This document shows, in pieces, positions 31,948-42,604 of a stretch of 53,801 bases of DNA. The notes under the pieces were generated by a model. The model made no database searches. It had not been told where the DNA came from and saw only the letters and a list, made by a program, of their open reading frames with translations. A program made the position numbers and the translations under genes. The stretch is taken from contig MAAD01000139.1 in assembly GCA_002162985.1 (NCBI GenBank), positions 1-53,801 on the forward strand. The letters run 5' to 3'. The stretch comes from Bermanella sp. 47_1433_sub80_T6 (GTDB lineage Bacteria > Pseudomonadota > Gammaproteobacteria > Pseudomonadales > Oceanobacteraceae). Positions within the stretch are counted from its first letter, which is position 1, and each line of letters opens with the position of its first letter.

Positions 31948-32988
31948 TCAGCAGCAAGCGACGCCTGCATCATCAGCCGGTTTAAAAGGCATGAGCGTGC
32001 CACAATCTGGATAGATGCCGTAATGGGTATCCCAGCTACCATAAAATTCAAAGTGCCCCTTGAAGCGAGTTTGGTTCAACATACGATAGGTATTACCACA
32101 CACCGAAAACACTTTGCCGGTCTCAATTTTATGATGACCATCCAGCGCAAAGAAATGGGGATGGTGCTCGATACTGCCCTTGTACATAACAGCCTGACCA
32201 TAATCTTCGCAGGCACCTTCTAGCTCGGCTATTTTAAACAGGCGGTAGGTGGCACTGTAAAACGTCATGTGGCCAATCTTTTGTTCCAGTTTGGCATTTT
32301 CGATGGTCAATATTCTGTCTTTCACCAGTCTAGGATCGGTAAAACCGGCTGCTTGGCTGTATTCCAGAAAATCGCGCCAGTAAAGCGCGCCACTTAGACA
32401 CTCGCCGTACAAGACCTCGTCTTTCACAAGTTCTTGTGGGATGCGTCGATCACAATAAACATCGGAGAAGTACATTTCACCGCCGGGCTTCAACAGACGA
32501 TGGGCCTGCTTTAGGACAGATTGTTTGTCTTGTACCAGGTTGATGACACAATTAGACACAATCAGATCGAAAAAACCCTCTTCGAAAGGCAAGTCATCTA
32601 GCTTATCGATGTCCCCCTGAATAAACTGCACGTTGGATTTATCGAAACCAAATATTTTTGCATGGTAATCCTGATATTCACGAGCCACTGCCAATTGCTC
32701 AGACGTCATATCCAAACCCACGACCAAGCCTTCTTCACCCACCATACTGGATAAGGCATAAACATCACGGCCTGCTCCACAACCCAAATCTAGTATTTTC
32801 AAACCCTTTAATTGCTCGGGCAATACCAGGCCACAACCGTAATAACGCATGAGCACTTCATCATGCACTTTCGACAATATGGGCTTTAAAAACTCAGGCA
32901 TGCCTTCATCGGTACAACAAGCATTGGTTTGCAAGTCATCTGAACTTTGTAATACCTGCCCGTAATAATCTTTTACCGATTCCAGCAT
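31948..32988 (-). CDS. arsM: Arsenite methyltransferase (AS3MT/ArsM type)
   Basis: YYGQVLQSSDDLQTNACC, RYYGCGLVLPEQL, ILDLGCGAGRDVYALS, VSNCVINLVQDK, YGECLSGALYW. Confidence 0.88.
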   Translation of the reverse strand: MLESVKDYYGQVLQSSDDLQTNACCTDEGMPEFLKPILSKVHDEVLMRYYGCGLVLPEQLKGLKILDLGCGAGRDVYALSSMVGEEGLVVGLDMTSEQLAVAREYQDYHAKIFGFDKSNVQFIQGDIDKLDDLPFEEGFFDLIVSNCVINLVQDKQSVLKQAHRLLKPGGEMYFSDVYCDRRIPQELVKDEVLYGECLSGALYWRDFLEYSQAAGFTDPRLVKDRILTIENAKLEQKIGHMTFYSATYRLFKIAELEGACEDYGQAVMYKGSIEHHPHFFALDGHHKIETGKVFSVCGNTYRMLNQTRFKGHFEFYGSWDTHYGIYPDCGTLMPFKPADDAGVACC

Positions 32989-33050
32989 GACAGCGACCCA
33001 CTCTAATTAATTAAGATTAAATATTTTTACTACGACCACTGCATCCAAGA

Positions 33051-35099
33051 TTAGTTCTGGGAGGAAGAGGTCTGTCCCGCCGGGGACTGGCCAGTTGGTT
33101 GATCTACAGGCCTGTTAAACTTTCTAAACATTAGCTTTATGCACTTTTTCAATGCCTTGCTTTCATCCCGCGTCATGCGGCTATCTGGGTTCACGTATAG
33201 TGAACGCTCAAAGGCTAGCCTTATGTCATGTAGTTCAACCTGTAAATGTGGGTTAACCGCCAAGGCCAGCTCACTCATTTGTGTCAGACTACTACCGGCT
33301 TGTAGCTGAATACCAAAATTTTGTAATTTCATCCGGTAAAAATATAGCAACTTTTGCTCATCGGATAATTTTTCCCGCCTGACGTCCAAAAACATAAATA
33401 CGAACCCTATTCCCACCGCCGAAAATAGGCAGGCCAATACCAGCAGTATCAATTGGGTATCACTACGATCACCAAAAAACTGATTCATGAGCTGTTGCTG
33501 AGCGGCCCCTTTATAATTGAGCATCCAGTCATTCCAGTAATAATTGAGTGCATTAAACTGATTACGCATGGCCTTTAACCAGGGGGAGTTAGAAGAGAAA
33601 CCCGCAAAATCACGCTTCACTGCCTCTTCCAGTCCTTGTTCTATGCGCTCCGGTGCCACCCAACCGGTGGGGTCAATTTTCAGCCAACCTCGACCCTGTA
33701 ACCATATCTCCACCCAGGCATGTGCATTGTATTGATAAACAGAGTAATAATTGGCCACCGGGTTTTCTTCCACCCCCAAATAGCCCAGCACCACCCTGGC
33801 AGGTATGCCCACCGAACGCATTAGATACACTAGACTGCCGGCGTAATGGGCACAAAATCCTTTACGGGAATCAAATAGAAACTCATCTATGGTATTACTT
33901 GTTTCAAGTTCCCCTGGATTAAGCGTGTAGTAAAACTCTGTGCCATTAAAGTAGCGTTGCAATGCATAGGTAAAGTCTGAAATAGCAGGAAACCGGGTTT
34001 TAAGCGTTTGCGCAAATTCTCGACTGCGCGGGTTATCACCACTGGGAAGCTGCAAATAATAATTTAAGGCCAGCGCCGACAAACCATCCTGCTGCATGGC
34101 GCCGGACAAGTTTGAGGTAGCGAAATACTGCATTTGACCGTGTATGGCTTTTTTAGATATGAGACGAGCATCGTCGCTGACCCCTATCCCTGACGTTTCG
34201 GGGCTAGCCACTCCCAGTGAGAACAACCACTTCTGATCGTGGGGCTGCAATAAAATTTCGTATTTGATCAGTTCATCTTTAGCCCCGTTTTTAACAAGCT
34301 TTGCTGGCTGCCAATCTACAGGGGGCTGATACCTCTGACTCCAGGTTTCCCCATCAAAATAATCCAATACCAGAGCACGCCAATATTGATCTTTCATAGC
34401 GGGTACTTGTGAATCAAAGCGCACCCTGAATGCTAACTCATCACTTTTACCCAGCTCGGCAATTTGCCCGGGGGACATGCTATCTGACAGCCCTATCACC
34501 CCATCCTGGGTGGGTATATTGAGCACCCAAAGCGGACCCAGACGAGGCAATACAAAAAACAGAAAGGCGGCCAAGGGCAATGATTTTAAAAATAATGAGA
34601 GAGCCTGCCAATGTACGTCATTACTGGACTTTTCTTCATGATCTTTTTGCAATGATTGGTTAACACTGATCTGCGTGGTGAGCACCACCACCAGTACACA
34701 CATCACCCACAGGTAATCCAGCGGCCCCTGTTCAAACAAAAAGTGCAAGCCAATTAACAAATAACATAGAAAAATCAACACATAACTGTCGGCCTGTTTT
34801 TCGACTTCCAGCGGTTTTAATGCAAAGCCCGCCACCAGTAAAGACACCATGCTTTCAATACTAAGTTCTCGGCCGTAGGTTAAATAAATACCGCTAAATC
34901 CTAATAGCACCAGTGCCCCTTTAATACTCCAGTGAGGACTGGCGACTCGGCCCAAGTGCACCCCAAGGCGCCACAACAAACTGCCCGCAGCCGCCAACAG
35001 AATCCATACTGGCAATCTATCCATGTGCATTTGCAAGGTAAGCAACAGGCTCGCGGTCAAATACAATAAGGCTCGACTATTTAGGGTAATGGTCTTCAT
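33051..35099 (-). CDS. tgpA: TgpA-family transglutaminase with multi-TM N-terminus and DUF4129-like tail
   Basis: SRKGFCAHYAGSLVYLMRSVGIPARVVLGYLG; NAHAWVEIWLQGRGWLKIDPTGWVAPERI; start placed at ATGA overlap with DUF58 gene. Confidence 0.9.
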   Translation of the reverse strand: MKTITLNSRALLYLTASLLLTLQMHMDRLPVWILLAAAGSLLWRLGVHLGRVASPHWSIKGALVLLGFSGIYLTYGRELSIESMVSLLVAGFALKPLEVEKQADSYVLIFLCYLLIGLHFLFEQGPLDYLWVMCVLVVVLTTQISVNQSLQKDHEEKSSNDVHWQALSLFLKSLPLAAFLFFVLPRLGPLWVLNIPTQDGVIGLSDSMSPGQIAELGKSDELAFRVRFDSQVPAMKDQYWRALVLDYFDGETWSQRYQPPVDWQPAKLVKNGAKDELIKYEILLQPHDQKWLFSLGVASPETSGIGVSDDARLISKKAIHGQMQYFATSNLSGAMQQDGLSALALNYYLQLPSGDNPRSREFAQTLKTRFPAISDFTYALQRYFNGTEFYYTLNPGELETSNTIDEFLFDSRKGFCAHYAGSLVYLMRSVGIPARVVLGYLGVEENPVANYYSVYQYNAHAWVEIWLQGRGWLKIDPTGWVAPERIEQGLEEAVKRDFAGFSSNSPWLKAMRNQFNALNYYWNDWMLNYKGAAQQQLMNQFFGDRSDTQLILLVLACLFSAVGIGFVFMFLDVRREKLSDEQKLLYFYRMKLQNFGIQLQAGSSLTQMSELALAVNPHLQVELHDIRLAFERSLYVNPDSRMTRDESKALKKCIKLMFRKFNRPVDQPTGQSPAGQTSSSQN

Positions 35100-36088
35100 G
35101 TTGCATTCACCATGGGTTTTGCCAGACCGTGCAATGCCAGCGCACGCAGGCAAGCCTGTTGATGTAAGTCGCCTCTACCGGCTGGGATTTTTAAGCCTGG
35201 CAAGGCCAGACCGTATTCTCGGTTTTCTTCATGAGAGCGCACCACCCACCCGCATATTACCTGAAGGCGCTGTTCGGTTTTGTACCCCGGCAAAGCATCC
35301 CAGTCCAGCCAATGCCCTTGCGCTTGAGGCTGTTCAAATTCTTTAGTCAGCAATTGATTGGTTTTAGCAAACTGGCGCCAAGCCACATGTTTTAACGAGT
35401 CGCCCGCTTGATACTTTCTAAAACCCCGAAAGTCATCCACACCACTGCTCACTGACTGCTGGGCAGACTCCTCGCCGGATTCAGTCTGCCCCACGTATTG
35501 ATAAGGCAAAAAGAGTGGCCTTGGGTATATCACCCCTTCAAATTCGAGCCTTACCCAAGTCCAGCAGGAGAAGAGGCCCAGCGGGTAAACGCTGTACAAG
35601 GTTATTCGGGGCACAGATAGAAAACCTCTGGCACCGGTCTTAAAATTCAGCGTTACCTGGCGTTTGGATTTAATTGGGCTCAAGGACAGGCTATCGGTAC
35701 GATCGAAGCCTAACTTTAATCCGTCTTTGGTTTTTCTGGAGCCATGTTCAATGACAAGGTGAAGCAAGGTGGTTTTGCCACTAAAAACCGCTTCGCCATG
35801 ACCGGCTGAAATAATCAAACCAGCCATATTTTGGTAGGTCACCACAATACTGGTAATGAAAATACTTAACAGCAACACACTAAAACTAAATATGAGGTTA
35901 TTCTGATAGTTCACCCCATTCACGAACATTAAGACCACTAACATCAAAAACAACAGACCCATTTTACTGGGAATGATATAGATGCGTTTCTGTGTAAGCT
36001 TAATGCTTTTTGAAGTGGGTGAGCGCCTGTCCATCCATGACAGATATTTTTTACTCATGGCACTTTTAATGCGTTGTTTGATACTCAT
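35096..36088 (-). CDS. DUF58 domain-containing protein
   Basis: DDFRGFRKYQAGDSLKHVAWRQFAKTNQLLTKEF; two TM; start placed at MSIKQRIKSAMSK. Confidence 0.88.
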   Translation of the reverse strand: MSIKQRIKSAMSKKYLSWMDRRSPTSKSIKLTQKRIYIIPSKMGLLFLMLVVLMFVNGVNYQNNLIFSFSVLLLSIFITSIVVTYQNMAGLIISAGHGEAVFSGKTTLLHLVIEHGSRKTKDGLKLGFDRTDSLSLSPIKSKRQVTLNFKTGARGFLSVPRITLYSVYPLGLFSCWTWVRLEFEGVIYPRPLFLPYQYVGQTESGEESAQQSVSSGVDDFRGFRKYQAGDSLKHVAWRQFAKTNQLLTKEFEQPQAQGHWLDWDALPGYKTEQRLQVICGWVVRSHEENREYGLALPGLKIPAGRGDLHQQACLRALALHGLAKPMVNAT

Positions 36089-36102
36089 TTTGGCTATGCC
36101 AC

Positions 36103-37029
36103 TCACAACACACTGACTTGCTCGAGAATTTTTTGGCACACATCATCACTTTGATCCTGCATGGCATCCACCAGTCGGTGCTCTACTACGGCCAAAAATA
36201 CCACCTGCACATCATCCGGTAAAACATGTTGGCGATCATGAAGCAAAGCCCAACTCTTGGCACTATTAAGTAAGGCAAGTGCTGCACGGGGGGACAAACC
36301 GTAACGTAATGACGAATGCTCTCTAGTGGCCGCCAGTAGGCGCTGAATGTAATCAAGCAAGGCATGGCTGGCTTGAACATTGTTAACCGCCAATTGAAAC
36401 TGTTGTAATTCATGTAAGTTAATTAGCGCTGATAATTCACTGGCGTGGCGATTTTTTCCTTCCAGTAACTGGCGTTCGGCCACCGGTGCTGGATAACCTA
36501 ACTCGATGCGCATTAAAAACCGATCCAACTGGGACTCGGGTAACGGAAAGGTGCCCGCCTGGGACAAGGGGTTTTGAGTGGCAATCACAAAAAATGGCGA
36601 TGGCAATGGATAGGTCTGCCCATCGACACTTACTTGTCGTTCCTCCATGGCCTCCAGCAAGGCACTTTGTGTTTTAGGAGTGGCCCGATTAATTTCATCA
36701 GCCAACACCACCTGCGAAAAAACCGGCCCCTGGTGAAATACAAACTGTCCCGCGCCACCTTGCAGATCCTTCTGGTAAACACTACTGCCTAGAATATCGG
36801 CTGGCAACATGTCACTGGTAAATTGTATGCGCTGATATTGCAGCCCCAGTACATTGGCCAAGGCGTGAGACAATGTGGTTTTACCCATACCTGGCAAATC
36901 TTCAATCAACAGATGCCCTTGCGCCAGCAAACAACTTAACGCCAGCTTTATTTGGTGCTCTTTGCCTAAAATAACTTGATTCAAACTACTCAGAATCGAA
37001 CTTAACTTTGCATCCATCTTGGTACCCAT
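36103..37029 (-). CDS. MoxR-family AAA+ ATPase
   Basis: HLLIEDLPGMGKTTLSHALA; LADEINRATPKTQSALLEAMEERQVSVDG; ATQNPLSQAGTFPLPESQLDRF. Confidence 0.95.
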   Translation of the reverse strand: MGTKMDAKLSSILSSLNQVILGKEHQIKLALSCLLAQGHLLIEDLPGMGKTTLSHALANVLGLQYQRIQFTSDMLPADILGSSVYQKDLQGGAGQFVFHQGPVFSQVVLADEINRATPKTQSALLEAMEERQVSVDGQTYPLPSPFFVIATQNPLSQAGTFPLPESQLDRFLMRIELGYPAPVAERQLLEGKNRHASELSALINLHELQQFQLAVNNVQASHALLDYIQRLLAATREHSSLRYGLSPRAALALLNSAKSWALLHDRQHVLPDDVQVVFLAVVEHRLVDAMQDQSDDVCQKILEQVSVL

Positions 37030-37166
37030 TGTTTAAATCTACGACAAAACATACAAATAAATTACCAGAAACCATTACTTAAACCAGTACGGTCTTTGCA
37101 ACGCAATGTTTTAAAATCCACTGCCCAGCCTTAGCCTGCATGTTTCTAAGTGTTTATCCTGAACAT

Positions 37167-37194
37167 AAAAAAAGGGTAAGCAGCACTTACCCTT
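37167..37194 (-). terminator. Intrinsic terminator after metZ
   Basis: Minus strand AAGGGTAAG-TGCTG-CTTACCCTTTTTTT. Confidence 0.85.
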
Positions 37195-37222
37195 CAAAAT
37201 ATTTTAAAAGACACTCAAAAAA

Positions 37223-38425
37223 CTAAAGCTGACTTAATCCAAATGCTAAATCACGTTTGATATCTTCAATATCTTCAATACCACAGGCCACGCGAATTAA
37301 ACCGGCAGTAATACCCGCTTTAAGCCGATCGTCTTGCGCCACGCGACCGTGAGTGGTGGTGGCAGGATGGGTGATCGTGGTCTTGGTATCCCCCAAGTTT
37401 GCGGTAATGGACAACATGCGAGTACTGTCTATCACTGACCAGGCACCAGCTTGCCCCCCTTTCACCTCAAAAGACAATACGCCGCCAAAACGGGTTTGCT
37501 GAACCTTGGCTAATTCATGTTGAGGATGCTCAGGCAATCCAGCATAACAAACCGCATTGACGTTAGGCTGCTCTTTCAACCATAACGCCAGCGCCATGGC
37601 ATTTTCACTGTGTGCCTTCATGCGAATATTGAGAGTCTCGAGCCCTTTTAACATAACCCACGCATTAAACGGGCTCATGGTCGGACCAACAGAGCGCAAT
37701 ACACCCACCACATCTTCCATTAGGGCTTGTTTGCCTAATACCGCTCCGCCTAAGCAACGACCCTGACCATCAATATATTTAGTGGCGCTGTGAATTACCA
37801 CATCCGCCCCCAGAGCCAAGGGTTGTTGTAGTGCGGGACTGCACAGGCAATTATCTACCACCAGTAACATGTCGCTCGACTTGCACAAGCTGGCAAGCGC
37901 CTTAATATCAGCCACTTCATTCATGGGATTGGATGGGGATTCCAGGAACAACATCTTGGTATTATCTTTGACAGCACTTTGCCATTGATCCAGATCAGTC
38001 AAGGAAACGTAATCCACTTCTATCCCTAACTTGCTCACGTATTTTTGGAACAACACGTTGGTCGAACCAAAAATACTGCGACTGGATACGATGTGGTCAC
38101 CCGGATTTAACAGAGCCAGGATAGTACTAAAAATTGCTGCCATGCCCGAAGAGGTAGCCACGCATTGCTCAGCTCCCTCAAGTGCAGCCAGACGTTGCTC
38201 AAAATTTCGCACGGTGGGGTTGGTATAGCGAGTGTAAACATTACCCGGCTCATCCCCTGCAAAGATAGCGGCGGCCTCCTGGGCACTGCCAAACACATAG
38301 CTGGAAGTCAGAAACATGGCTTCGCCATGCTCATGTTCTGCAGTACGTTGCTGCCCGGCTCTCACGGCCAGCGTATCGAACGCCGCACCGTCTAGTTGTG
38401 CGTTGTAGCGTTTAGTATCAGCCAC
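37223..38425 (-). CDS. metZ: O-succinylhomoserine sulfhydrylase
   Basis: PLP-fold; FDTLAVRAGQQRTAEHEHGEAMFLTSSYVFGSA, VIHSATKYIDGQGR; GTG start with AAGGA chosen, ATG 38455 possible. Confidence 0.93.
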   Translation of the reverse strand: MADTKRYNAQLDGAAFDTLAVRAGQQRTAEHEHGEAMFLTSSYVFGSAQEAAAIFAGDEPGNVYTRYTNPTVRNFEQRLAALEGAEQCVATSSGMAAIFSTILALLNPGDHIVSSRSIFGSTNVLFQKYVSKLGIEVDYVSLTDLDQWQSAVKDNTKMLFLESPSNPMNEVADIKALASLCKSSDMLLVVDNCLCSPALQQPLALGADVVIHSATKYIDGQGRCLGGAVLGKQALMEDVVGVLRSVGPTMSPFNAWVMLKGLETLNIRMKAHSENAMALALWLKEQPNVNAVCYAGLPEHPQHELAKVQQTRFGGVLSFEVKGGQAGAWSVIDSTRMLSITANLGDTKTTITHPATTTHGRVAQDDRLKAGITAGLIRVACGIEDIEDIKRDLAFGLSQL

Positions 38426-38435
38426 AGGGGTTTCC

Positions 38436-39953
38436 TTATTCAACCGCTTCGTCATTGTGCAAATCGATGATGCCACTTTCTTGATTCGCTTTCTTTTTCT
38501 TAGCTTCACTACGCCTTGATTGAAGATCATTTAAATAAGCGTCATCGATGTCGCCGGTAATGTATTGGTTATTAAACACCGAACAATCAAAATCATATTT
38601 AACATCTGCACCGTCACAGGTAGCCGATACTAAATCTTCAAGGTCTTGGTAAATGAGCCAATCCGCTTTAATCGCTTCCTGTATTTCTTCAACGGTACGA
38701 TCATGAGCAATGAATTCTTCTTTGGCCGGCATGTCGATACCATAAACATTTGGGTAACGAACCGGTGGCGCTGCGCTGGCAAAATAAACTCGGTTGGCGC
38801 CCGCATCCCGTGCCATTTGCACAATTTGCTCGCACGTTGTACCGCGCACAATGGAGTCATCAACCAACAGTACATTTTTCCCGCGGAATTCAAGATCCAA
38901 TGCATTGAGTTTTTGTCTTACCGATTTTTTACGTAATTGCTGACCTGGCATGATAAAGGTCCGACCAATAAATCGATTTTTTTCAAAGCCTTCACGGTAT
39001 TTCACACCCAAGCGATTGGCCAGTTCCAGAGCCGAACTGCGACTGGTATCCGGAATAGGAATTACCACATCAATATCGTGATTGGGGCGTTCTTTTAGAA
39101 TCTTTTCGGCCAACCTGGCCCCCATCTTCAAACGGGCTTTATAAACCGAGATTTTATCTATGATGGAGTCTGGACGGGCAAAATAAACGTGTTCAAAAAT
39201 ACAAGGCGTTAACTTTGGATTCTCGGCGCATTGCTGAGTATGCAGATTGCCATCCACATCAATAAATACGGCTTCGCCAGGTTCAATGTCTCGAATCAAT
39301 TCATAACCCAAGGCATCCAGGGCAACACTTTCCGAGGCAATCATGTACTCAGGGCCTTGCTCGGTTTCACGCTTTCCAAACACGGCCGGACGAATGCCGT
39401 TAGGGTCACGAAAACCCACTACCCCGTATCCAGCTAACATGGCAATTACCGCATACCCACCCTTGATACGTTTGTGCACACGCTTTACGGTATCAAATAC
39501 ATCTTGCGCTTTTGGCACCAACTGCTTTTGTTCCTGCAACTCGTGAGCAAAAACATTAAGCAACACTTCGGAATCACTATTGGTGTTCACGTGACGCAAG
39601 TCTTCACGATAAACTTCTTCAACTAATTCGTGGGCGTTGGTGAGATTGCCGTTGTGAGCTAATACTATGCCGTAAGGGCTATTTACGTAGAAAGGCTGTG
39701 CTTCGGCCGAACTTGAACTGCCTGCCGTTGGGTAACGTACATGGCCAATGCCCATATTTCCCACCAGACGTTGCATGTGGCGCGAACGAAAAACGTCCTT
39801 CACCAAGCCATTGTCTTTACGCAAGTAAAAACGACCTTCATTACAAGTCACCATTCCGGCAGCGTCTTGTCCACGATGCTGCAACACAGTGAGTGCGTCA
39901 TACAACCCTTGATTCACATTGCTCTTAGCAACTAAACCAACAATGCCACACAT
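38436..39953 (-). CDS. purF: Amidophosphoribosyltransferase
   Basis: [51 protein letters not shown]. Confidence 0.97.
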   Translation of the reverse strand: MCGIVGLVAKSNVNQGLYDALTVLQHRGQDAAGMVTCNEGRFYLRKDNGLVKDVFRSRHMQRLVGNMGIGHVRYPTAGSSSSAEAQPFYVNSPYGIVLAHNGNLTNAHELVEEVYREDLRHVNTNSDSEVLLNVFAHELQEQKQLVPKAQDVFDTVKRVHKRIKGGYAVIAMLAGYGVVGFRDPNGIRPAVFGKRETEQGPEYMIASESVALDALGYELIRDIEPGEAVFIDVDGNLHTQQCAENPKLTPCIFEHVYFARPDSIIDKISVYKARLKMGARLAEKILKERPNHDIDVVIPIPDTSRSSALELANRLGVKYREGFEKNRFIGRTFIMPGQQLRKKSVRQKLNALDLEFRGKNVLLVDDSIVRGTTCEQIVQMARDAGANRVYFASAAPPVRYPNVYGIDMPAKEEFIAHDRTVEEIQEAIKADWLIYQDLEDLVSATCDGADVKYDFDCSVFNNQYITGDIDDAYLNDLQSRRSEAKKKKANQESGIIDLHNDEAVE

Positions 39954-39978
39954 GGCGTTACCTCTTTAAAAACATTAA

Positions 39979-40479
39979 TTAACTGGCTTGACCCAGAGTT
40001 AAAAGACTTTCAGTGGCGCCGGGCAAGATATTCTTGGACCAGCTAACCATGAGCTCGAAATGAGGAATTAAACTAGACTGCAGCCACCAGGGATCTTGAC
40101 TAAATGCGGTCATCTGCAACCCGTAAATGGCGGCGGTGATCATGATAAGACCTCTGGTCACACCAAATACAATACCAAACATTCGATCGGTGCCCGCCAA
40201 CCCCGTGGCCTTTACCAACTCGCCCACCAAATGATTGAGCATGGAGCCTATGATCAGTGTAGTGGCAAATAACAAACCAAACGCAGCGCCGTAGCGGGCA
40301 GACGGGGTTTGAATCCATTGAACCAACAATACGTCCAAATGGCCGCTGAATATGCGGGCGATTACAAAAGCTGCCAACCAACTGATGAGGGACAGCATTT
40401 CTTTGACAAATCCACGCTTAATACTGATAAGGGCAGAGATAATAACGACAGCCAGTATGACCCAATCAACGGTTAACAT
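39979..40479 (-). CDS. cvpA: CvpA family protein
   Basis: WVILAVVIISALISIKRGFVKEMLSLISW; upstream of purF. Confidence 0.92.
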   Translation of the reverse strand: MLTVDWVILAVVIISALISIKRGFVKEMLSLISWLAAFVIARIFSGHLDVLLVQWIQTPSARYGAAFGLLFATTLIIGSMLNHLVGELVKATGLAGTDRMFGIVFGVTRGLIMITAAIYGLQMTAFSQDPWWLQSSLIPHFELMVSWSKNILPGATESLLTLGQAS

Positions 40480-40728
40480 GACAACCCCTAAGCATTTTTT
40501 CGAAGCATTACAAATTTACAACCGCACCCAGTGAGCGCGCATTCTAACAAAGGGAAATGCCCGCGCAAACCCATCCGGCCCTTCATAAGGGCTGTTTTAC
40601 AGAGATATATTTTTATAAATTATAAAAAACACAGTTCCATCTGATTTAGCGGGTTAAATAGCAGTTTCAGGCACCAATAACTGACCTAAAAGACAGCTTT
40701 TATGGTTTTAACACACAAACTGGAAAGG

Positions 40729-41271
40729 CTACTTACCCGTAAACACCGCCAGTTCCGGTTTGAGTTTAAACTCTTTTTTTATACGGTCCAATTTTCGTTG
40801 CAAGGCAGATTTTTGGGTACTTGGCCCCACCAATACTCGAGTATGTTTACCGTCTAATGTTTGTTTCTCATAGGCTTTATAGCCGGCATCTCGCAATTTG
40901 TCCCTTAAAGACAAGGCGTTTTTAATGTTGGCAAAACTGGCCACCTGTATTTGCCACACCACGGCTTGCCCGGATGCAAGTGTGACCGGCATTTCAAAGC
41001 CTTTTAAGGGCAGCTTTTGGCCGTCCACCACCATGTCTTTCATGACCACCAACTTGCCTTTAGATGCATCACTTGGCACCTTGGGCGACACAGGGATAGA
41101 CAGTGACTTTGGTAAGGGCATCTCCATGGCTGGCACGTTCGTCTCCAGCGCAACACTCTTACTGAGGTGCTCAGCATTTCGGGTTCTGGAGGTAATATTG
41201 GGCAACACAATTAATGCCACCGTCACCAGAACCGCCGCCCCCACTAGTTTACGCTTTATACCTTCATCCAT
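40729..41271 (-). CDS. SPOR domain protein (DedD-like)
   Basis: Single N-terminal TM, C-terminal SPOR repeat WQIQVASFANIKNALSLRDKLRDAGYKAYEK...TRVLVGPS. Confidence 0.88.
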   Translation of the reverse strand: MDEGIKRKLVGAAVLVTVALIVLPNITSRTRNAEHLSKSVALETNVPAMEMPLPKSLSIPVSPKVPSDASKGKLVVMKDMVVDGQKLPLKGFEMPVTLASGQAVVWQIQVASFANIKNALSLRDKLRDAGYKAYEKQTLDGKHTRVLVGPSTQKSALQRKLDRIKKEFKLKPELAVFTGK

Positions 41272-42535
41272 TGTTTTGCCCTTCGATCCAGTCCTGGGCT
41301 TTTGCCACCGTTATGAAGGAGCCCAATATAATTAATTCATCATTTTTATCCATGATGCCCTGTAACTCATTAAGAGCCTGCTCGATGGTAACATGGCCAT
41401 TCACTTCACCTAGCTCTGCGCGTACTTTAGCCTGGAGTTTTTCAACGGCTTGCCCACGATAACCACTTATACCCGCCAAATGCCAAGCCTGAACAAAGGG
41501 CTTTAAATGAGCCACCACTCCCACCGGGTCTTTATCACCCAACATAGCCAACAAAGCATAGCGCTTGCCTTTAATAGGCTTTACAGCCAATCGATTGGCT
41601 AGCAATTGGGCTGCCTGCGGATTATGACCCACATCCAAAATGGCGTTAAAGGGCTTTTCTATTTGCTGCAAACGTCCGGGTAACTGGGCCAAACGAATAC
41701 CCTCACAAATTTGTTCAAAACTCACACAGGGATTAACAAACTGCAGAGCCTGCAACACCGTGGCTGCATTTTCAATAGGCAAACTGGGCAAGGGTAAATC
41801 ATGGTAACCAACCGCCTCGCCGGTTGCTGTTTTGCCCTGCCAACGCCAACCATCCGGCTGCTCCTCATAATCAAATGCCCGACCTTTTACATATAAAGGG
41901 GCTTGGATTTGCTTGGCATGATCCGTTAACGTGGCTTGCGGTTCGCGCTGCCCACAGATAGCGGGAAGTTTACTGCGAAAAATCCCAGCCTTCTCAAAAG
42001 CGATGCTGGATAAATCGTCCCCTAACCAATCCTGATGATCCAGACCAATGCTGGTGACCACAGAAATATTCGCGGATACTATATTCACGGCATCCAGCCG
42101 CCCGCCCAAACCCACTTCCAATACGGCTGCATCTACCTTGTGTTTTTTAAATAAATACAATGACGACAAGGTGCCCACTTCAAAATAGGTTAATAAAATA
42201 TCCCCTCGTGCGCGATCGATGGCCATGAAACTCTCTATAAGTTCGGCATCGGAGACCGGAGACCCATTTATTTTTACCCGCTCATTATAATGATGAAGAT
42301 GAGGACTCATGTAGCTGCCCACCTTCATGGAAGCTTGCTGCAAGATACTGGAACACAAAGTAACACTTGAGCCCTTACCATTGGTGCCTGCCACCATAAT
42401 GACTAATTTGGCAGGTTTAAGAAGCTCCATGGAAGCTGCCACCTGCTGTACACGGGCTAGCCCTAGATCTATCTCACTGGGGTGTAAAGATTCTAAATAT
42501 TCCAGCCACTGAGCCAGTGTTTTATTTGTTGACAT
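41264..42535 (-). CDS. folC: Bifunctional folylpolyglutamate/dihydrofolate synthase
   Basis: MVAGTNGKGSSVTLCSSIL; AAVLEVGLGGRLDAVN; ILDVGHNPQAAQ. Confidence 0.95.
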   Translation of the reverse strand: MSTNKTLAQWLEYLESLHPSEIDLGLARVQQVAASMELLKPAKLVIMVAGTNGKGSSVTLCSSILQQASMKVGSYMSPHLHHYNERVKINGSPVSDAELIESFMAIDRARGDILLTYFEVGTLSSLYLFKKHKVDAAVLEVGLGGRLDAVNIVSANISVVTSIGLDHQDWLGDDLSSIAFEKAGIFRSKLPAICGQREPQATLTDHAKQIQAPLYVKGRAFDYEEQPDGWRWQGKTATGEAVGYHDLPLPSLPIENAATVLQALQFVNPCVSFEQICEGIRLAQLPGRLQQIEKPFNAILDVGHNPQAAQLLANRLAVKPIKGKRYALLAMLGDKDPVGVVAHLKPFVQAWHLAGISGYRGQAVEKLQAKVRAELGEVNGHVTIEQALNELQGIMDKNDELIILGSFITVAKAQDWIEGQNNG

Positions 42536-42567
42536 GTTTTTTATAAAATATTAAGACAGGAAATAAT

Positions 42568-42593
42568 CGGCACCATGCTTAAACATGGTGCCG
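42568..42593 (-). terminator. Hairpin after trpA (candidate terminator)
   Basis: CGGCACCATG-(6 nt)-CATGGTGCCG perfect 10-bp stem; modest U tract. Confidence 0.55.
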
Positions 42594-42604
42594 ACACATT
42601 TTTA

